Origin: Naematelia aurantialba
Taxonomy: Eukaryota; Basidiomycota; Tremellomycetes; Tremellales; Naemateliaceae
Assembly: GCA_021527695.1 (NCBI GenBank)
Contig: JAKFAO010000007.1
Location: 1,302,001 to 1,366,000 of the forward strand
Length of the DNA stretch: 64,000 nt
Reading direction: 5' to 3'
The notes under the pieces are model-generated. The model searched no databases. It worked only from the letters and a program-made list of their open reading frames with translations, and had not been told where the DNA came from. The position numbers were made by a program, and so were the translations under genes. Shown here piece by piece: positions 59,101 to 64,000 of this stretch (the stretch's first letter is position 1; the number at the start of each line of letters is the position of its first letter).

Positions 59101-61121
59101 GAAAGCGGGCTCTTCTGTACCGCGGGATACTGAATGATGCGGATGTGGTGAGCTAGTCTGACGTCGCACGGATGACGTTTCTGACGGGGAAAGATCTGCA
59201 CGACGTGCTTGTCTGCCAGTACTACGGCCCTGCGGCAGATCGATTTCCCGATGGTATTTCTCGACGAAGCCAGCATGGCTACCGAGCCACTGTCCATAAT
59301 GCCTCTTATGAGAGGAGTGAGTCGATGTCGGCCTGCGCCATGGGAGATGGTAAACTGACAAACGAGGTAGTCTTCTCACGTGGCCATTATCGGTGATCAC
59401 AAGCAACTGCCGCCGGTCATCGTCTCGCCCGAAGCGCAGGCAGGCGGTCTGGCCATTTCGCTGTTCGAGCGTCTCATCCATGAGCGCCGTGAGTCCTTCA
59501 CTCATCCAATCATGTCATCGCCTTGTGCTCTGTGCTTTGTGCTCATCTCTTCACTCACCCAATCGCGTCCTCCCCTTGTGCTTTGTGCTTTGTGCTCATC
59601 TCCTCACTTATCCAATCGCGTCATCGCCTGTGCTCATCTCCGCAGACGTCCCGAGTATCATGCTCGACACGCAATACCGCATGCACCCCACCATCTCGGC
59701 GTTCCCTTCTGCCGCGTTTTACAATGACGACCTGAAGGACGGTACTGTCGATCCGTCGACGGGCGAAGTGAGGGCCGGGTTGGAACCCCCTAAGTCGGTT
59801 GCGCTCAACGAGGGACAGAGCGTCGGTTTTGTGGACCACGATTATCCCGAGAACAAGGATGGAAAGAGTCTGGCCAACCAGGGCGACGTGCGCCTTGTCA
59901 TGGAGATAGTGGAGGATCTGTTGCTAAGGAACCCAGTGAGTCGGCGTGCCCGCGTACATCAGTCCAGAGGCCACCGTCATCCCAGGCACCACTCGAGCAG
60001 TCTGCGTCCATCCATTCGTCACTCGATGAGTCTGCGTTCATCAAATTCGCCACTCGCCTCGATGGTATCCGCTCCCCGGCAGGAAAGTCATGCTGATGCG
60101 TGCGGTAGAACCTAAAAGGCGAGCAGATTGGAATCATCTCGCCGTATGCCGCCCAGATCCGAAGTCTCTCCGAAGGACTACAGAGAATGCTTCTGTCCGA
60201 CCGCACGCGTGGCCGACTGGGTTTTGAACGCACGTCCGAGATTGCCGAGATTGAAGTCAAGACGGTCGACGGGTTCGAGGGGAGGGAGAAGGAGGTGATT
60301 GTGCTCAGCACGGTGCGGAGTAACCCGAGTGGCCATATTGGGTTTTTAGGCGATTGGAGGCGGCTGAACGTCGGTCTGACAAGAGCGAGACGGGTGAGTG
60401 ACGTCGTTTGGGCTCCGTGTCGGAGGTCATAGGCGACCACGTCTATGACCACGACGTGGTTGGACTGTTTCGACTTTGTTTGGTCGAGGTGGAGAATCTT
60501 TGGCGGTCCTTGGATCGGATGACGTCTGGGTTCGGAGGCGCCCTGAGCTTTGTTGAGCTCCGGAATAGCGCTTTGGGTTTGGGAGAAATCCCTGGCTTGG
60601 ACGATCTCTCTGGCCCGGACGATATGTCCGACTGGGGTGTTATCTTTGGATTGGCTGACGAGACGCAGGGTTTGGTGGTTGTCGGCAACTCGGAGACACT
60701 CGAAAAAGCCCGACACGGGCAGAGCCTGGAAAGCGCTCTGCCCAGTGGCGGAGGAGAAGTGTGGAGGGCGTTTATGCGGTGGTTGCGAGACAGCAATCTC
60801 GTTAAAGAGGCGGAGAGGGAAGAGATTGAAAGTGCATCTGTGCAGGCCGAGTCAGAGTGGGCCGAGCAGGATGTACAGGAGCAGGATGTGCAGGCTGGGC
60901 AGTCTGGGCAGGACATGCAGGCTGAGCAGGACGGGCGGGATGGGCAGGCCGCTCAGGATGTGCAGGACGCGCGGGATGTGCAGGATGGACAGGATGGGCA
61001 GGATGAGGTGGCCTTGGATGGGGACGTAGAGACGTGGGATGGCGAGCTAGAGACACAGCAAGTAGATGTGGAGGGTATGGACGAGGAGGAGCGCAGGGTC
61101 AAGATTGCGGCGAGAGCTTAA
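56105..61121 (+). CDS. SF1B helicase (UPF1/SMUBP2-type), probably mitochondrial
   Basis: Twelve exons: 56105-57423, 57508-57726, 57841-58029, 58077-58575, 58629-58682, 58723-58975, 59020-59147, 59194-59316, 59371-59488, 59646-59935, 60109-60393, 60669-61121; 1309 residues. N-terminus: Arg/Ser/Ala-rich without acids to about 40, a CRAFSTSR word near 76-83, then about 300 residues of Ser/Pro disorder. The helicase core shows [25 protein letters not shown] (motif I, Lys near 748), [12 protein letters not shown] (Ia), FLDEAS (II, near 909-914), GDHKQLPPV (III), [11 protein letters not shown] (IV), [22 protein letters not shown] (V) and [10 protein letters not shown] (VI). [17 protein letters not shown] upstream matches the 1B-like beta-barrel. 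The C-terminus has a QD/GQ repeat region. RNA or DNA unwinding is the family role; mitochondrial location is inferred from the leader. The 58723 acceptor is one of two (CAGCAG). Confidence 0.88.
60860..61010 (+). repeat. Coding repeats rich in Gln-Asp-Gly in helicase tail
   Basis: Units of 9-15 bases (GTGCAGGAC, GGGCAGGAT) give QDVQ, GQDGQD and similar words directly before the acidic end of the protein. Confidence 0.75.
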
Positions 61122-61575
61122 CGGCGGACTTGGAGCTTGACGTTGGTGGAGGTTGACGTTGGTGGAGCTCGAGAGTGGACGTGGATGGGAGAGTTTGGCA
61201 GAGGCTGAAGGAGAGCATGAACAGCAGATCTCGCGAGGCGGTTCGGTGACGCAGATATAAAATTTGGAGCAAGTCATCTCTCAAAGACATGTATGCATTG
61301 ATCTTGATTCGGGCCACAGCTGCAGAGCTGCAGAGTTGCAAAGTGACCCAGATGGTCGCGGTACGAGTACAGAATACAACAATTTATTCCCTTCTCACTA
61401 TGCAATAATGCCATGCCTCTAAACACGAGTCCTTCCTCCATGGGCACGTCGAGCTCGGATACCTTGAACTAGAGCACTTCCGAGGCACGCTGACATTCTA
61501 GCTGGCTCGGCTGATGTTGGTTGCGACGGCCGCTGAGTGCGCTGATTGCCGGTCATCGCACCCCTCCGATTGCGA
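61122..61575. other. Convergent intergenic region helicase / RPB9
   Basis: About 450 bases between two 3' ends. A GTTGGTGGAG direct repeat at about 61142-61168. No gene supported. Confidence 0.45.
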
Positions 61576-62569
61576 TCAGTGGCGCTGGATGGTAGGGTCG
61601 CGGAAGAGGTGTTTGCAGTGCACGCAAGAGAAGAAAAGCGTCATGTTGGTCGTTATGCGGCGTGCTTGGTCTTGGTAGAACACGGCGCTGGTTTGGTCAG
61701 TCAGGTTTACGATTGGATGGAGATCAATCGGGTTTGAGATTGGAAGGGACGTCACTAGTCTCGGGATTGGAGTGGACATCAGTCGGTCTTGGATCAGCGG
61801 TTTGTGGGAGGGAAAGCGAGGTGCTCGAGATAGCCACGAGGGGATTTGCAAGAAGCTATGCGCACCCATTTTGGAAGCAGTTTGGGCATTGGATGTTGGA
61901 CCGTTGCAGGGTCGGATCTGTGTCCAAGTCTTTCGTTTCGCCTGGTTGTTCACTGGCCTTTGTCAGCTCCTGAGTTCTCGTCATGGTTATTTATGGCGCT
62001 CGCCGCCTCGCGCGGGGATGAGATCAGTGTTTGTGAGGAGAAATACGAGGCAATTTGGATGGTAGGCCACGACAGAGCGATATACTGCCGACAATGGCCG
62101 TGGCTCATCCCTATGAGATCTAGGCTCGGGCCAAGCGGAGTGGGTAAGAAAAAGAGGGATCATAGTCGCAGTCGCGGGGACAGTCAAGACCCACCGAGCT
62201 ACCGTCAACAAGTCATTCTTGTAGACGCAAGGAGCCATTCCCGGATCTGGGACCGCGTTCTCCGCGTACGGGCAATTACGACACTGGTACAGCAGGACTT
62301 TGGAGTTGTTATCGGACTACCGGCAAAGTCAGTCTCAGCGCGCCAGGAACTGTGGCCAGCAAGTGCAAGAGGAAGAGGTCAAAGACCACAATGAATGGGC
62401 CCAGAGACGAGTCCTCCCAAGAGAGACAGAACAAGCTCGAAGAGAAGGTGGTGGCAACTCACTTTGGGATAGAGGAGGTTGTTGCTGACAGAAGCGTCAG
62501 TCGTGCTGACCAAGGGGCAACAGCTGGGCAAGGGACTCACCACTCGCCGCAGAACTTGAGACTCGGCAT
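61576..62569 (-). CDS. RNA polymerase II subunit RPB9
   Basis: Small zinc-ribbon subunit of RNA polymerase II, acting in start-site choice, fidelity and TFIIS-assisted cleavage. Five exons: 62569-62541, 62484-62463 (22 nt), 62316-62203, 61969-61866, 61687-61576; 126 residues against 122 in yeast. First zinc ribbon: MPSLKFCGECNNLLYPK (first Cys pair, split by an intron inside the second Cys codon) and YQCRNCPYAENAVPDPGMAPCVYKNDLLT. Second ribbon: DPTLQRSNIQCPNC and MTLFFSCVHCKHLF, with AVFYQDQARR between. All four Cys pairs are present. The exon 3 donor GTAGCT and the 233-nt intron after it are the least certain join, and 62470-62570 depends on two microexons. Confidence 0.9.
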
Positions 62570-63040
62570 CTTGAAAGACTCTCTGCGCTCTCGCTGCGTC
62601 TCGTCGCGCCGTGCACAGAGTTTGAAGCTACGAAAGCAAAGCTGGAGATCAAAAGGTAACGAGACGAAGAATAATGCAGGACGAAATGGTAAACAGCTGC
62701 ACGCCTATATGATCAAGAGGCGCGCTGCAATGGCACGCCTTCTCTGTTTACGTAAGAGAAGAGTCGCATCTCTGTGCTGCACAGGGAGAGCAAGTCGCCC
62801 AAAAAGTCGGTCACTCAACACTACGTCGACGTGCTCTCTCTTGACTATAGTCGTATAAATAGTAACGCTCATTGCAGTATTCCCGGCTTGTACAGTATCA
62901 CATTGACCTGCACATACCCTCATCTCCAACCTACGGCCCGGGACGACGATCTTTTGGAAAAATCAGCGAGCTGCACCGCGCCGGCGCGTGCCCGGTTCCA
63001 CCGTTTTTCTCACCTCCCCTCTCGCCTCTGATCGTCCATC
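62570..63040. other. Divergent intergenic region RPB9 / GT90
   Basis: About 470 bases holding both promoters. A TATAAATAG word lies near 62852, about 190 bases before the GT90 start. No gene supported. Confidence 0.45.
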
Positions 63041-64000
63041 ATGGCAATAAAGATGCCCTTCCCCTCGCCTCTCGGCGTCCCAATACCCCGGCGGTTCGTG
63101 ATTCTCGGTCTGTCGGCCGCTGTCGTCCTGCTCTTCCTCCATACCTTCGCTCCTCGAGCACTACCACCAGCCTTCACTCCCAACCTCCCACACCATGATC
63201 CCGAGGCCGGCTACTTCTCACCAGGCAAGTGGCTACCGCCCATCCTCAACCCCAACAGCGTCGAGCGGCCTGCCGAGTTCGACGAAGACGGGTCTTGCCT
63301 CTTTCTGTCGCCGTTCAGCGCGCTGTCGCCCGCCGAGAAGCGCCGAGCAGAGTTCCTTGAGTTGGAGGAGGTCAGCGCAGGGATCGTCAGAGCAAAGTCG
63401 CCGCCTGCAGAAGGGACCGATGCGGACCCCGACTTTGACGACGAATTCTCCGCAGCAAGTAACGAGACAAAAGGCAAGCCTATAGGGCTAACACATCCCA
63501 TCATCGGGCTGCTGAGAGACGGCGAGAGGAAATGGATGGATCTCATGGCTAGGCAAAGCCGGACACTACAGCAGGCAGTCGAGACGTACAAGGAGAGATG
63601 GAACCGGAATCCTCCAAGAGGATTCGACTTGTGGTATGTTGGTGTTCCTCGTTGCATGTTGCACAAGCTGAGATATCTAGGTGGCAATTCGCCGAGAACA
63701 ACAACGTCCTCTTGCCAGATGAATACGACGCGTTGGTATTTCTTGCGTTTGCCCAACCAGGCTGATACATACCCTGCAGAATCATGGATTCGTTACTCCC
63801 ATTCTACGGGCTGCCAATTGACACAATGACCGAGCGTCTGAAAGATGCCGAGTCCATCGTAGAGACATTCACCCTCATCGTACATGACGGCAAGGTCGAG
63901 TTGCAATGGAACGACGATTACTCCCGCGATAAGTGGTGGGCCAGTCGGCCGCGGGCCGATGCTCAAATCAACTTGATGGAGCCTTTCATTTCGCAGATTG
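63041..64000 (+). CDS. CAP10-like GT90 glycosyltransferase, N-terminal part (3' end outside window)
   Basis: Type II membrane glycosyltransferase of family GT90 (CAP10/xylosyltransferase group), Golgi; in Cryptococcus relatives such enzymes add xylose to capsule polysaccharide or glycolipids. Exons seen: 63041-63633, 63681-63731, 63780 onward. Residues 18-36 ([18 protein letters not shown]) form a signal anchor. A Pro-rich stem follows, then [22 protein letters not shown] and [45 protein letters not shown], the typical GT90 lead-in ending in [14 protein letters not shown]. The catalytic part lies outside. The donor of the second intron is GTTGGT, the only choice that gives DAIMDSLL. The acceptor substrate cannot be told. 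Confidence 0.85.

Overview
The window is nuclear DNA of a filamentous-type or yeast basidiomycete. Conserved genes are cut by many 40-60 nt GT-AG introns, some with very small exons. Coding GC is moderately high, genes lie on both strands without operons, and a CAP10-type GT90 glycosyltransferase sits at the right end. GT90/CAP10 plus this intron style fits Tremellomycetes (the Cryptococcus/Kwoniella/Trichosporon side), but that placement is inference. Exon limits below were read by eye: splice sites were chosen so that frames join and conserved protein motifs continue.

Layout. 1-0.6 kb: 3' end of eIF3l. 1.0-7.5 kb: five plus-strand, apparently intronless, highly diverged paralogues (called family A here). 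7.7-9.5 kb: ornithine aminotransferase, ten exons. 9.6-17.1 kb: five minus-strand, mostly intronless paralogues of a second unknown family (family B), each with a globular N-terminal half and a Ser/Pro-rich tail. 17.4-19.5 kb: a possible small gene and a disordered protein. 19.7-20.9 kb: Rtf2. 21.8-23.5 kb: a TAF13 with a very long Q/P-rich extension. 23.6-24.6 kb: a DUF7719-like membrane protein. 25.0-28.8 kb: Pmr1-type Ca2+/Mn2+ ATPase. 30.0-32.4 kb: methylenetetrahydrofolate reductase. 33.5-36.3 kb: nucleotide-sugar transporter. 36.8-39.3 kb: conserved protein of unknown function. 39.4-43.3 kb: MFS transporter, 15 exons. 43.8-44.8 kb: mitochondrial HMG-box protein. 45.8-47.2 kb: cytochrome c oxidase subunit 4 with a large acidic insertion. 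47.6-50.2 kb: two disordered proteins. 50.8-52.4 kb: a sixth, dispersed and frame-broken family B copy. 53.9-55.6 kb: beta-carbonic anhydrase. 56.1-61.1 kb: SF1 (UPF1/SMUBP2-type) helicase with a mitochondrial-type N-terminus. 61.6-62.6 kb: RPB9. 63.0 kb to the end: start of a GT90 glycosyltransferase.

Most of the window is housekeeping: translation, transcription, replication termination, folate and amino-acid metabolism, Golgi ion and sugar transport, mitochondria. Against it stand the two tandem arrays flanking the conserved aminotransferase. They are intron-poor among intron-rich neighbours, diverged almost to the limit of recognition, clustered by family and by strand, and matched to no family I know. 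They are the best candidate here for an undescribed system, although the sequence alone does not show what they do.
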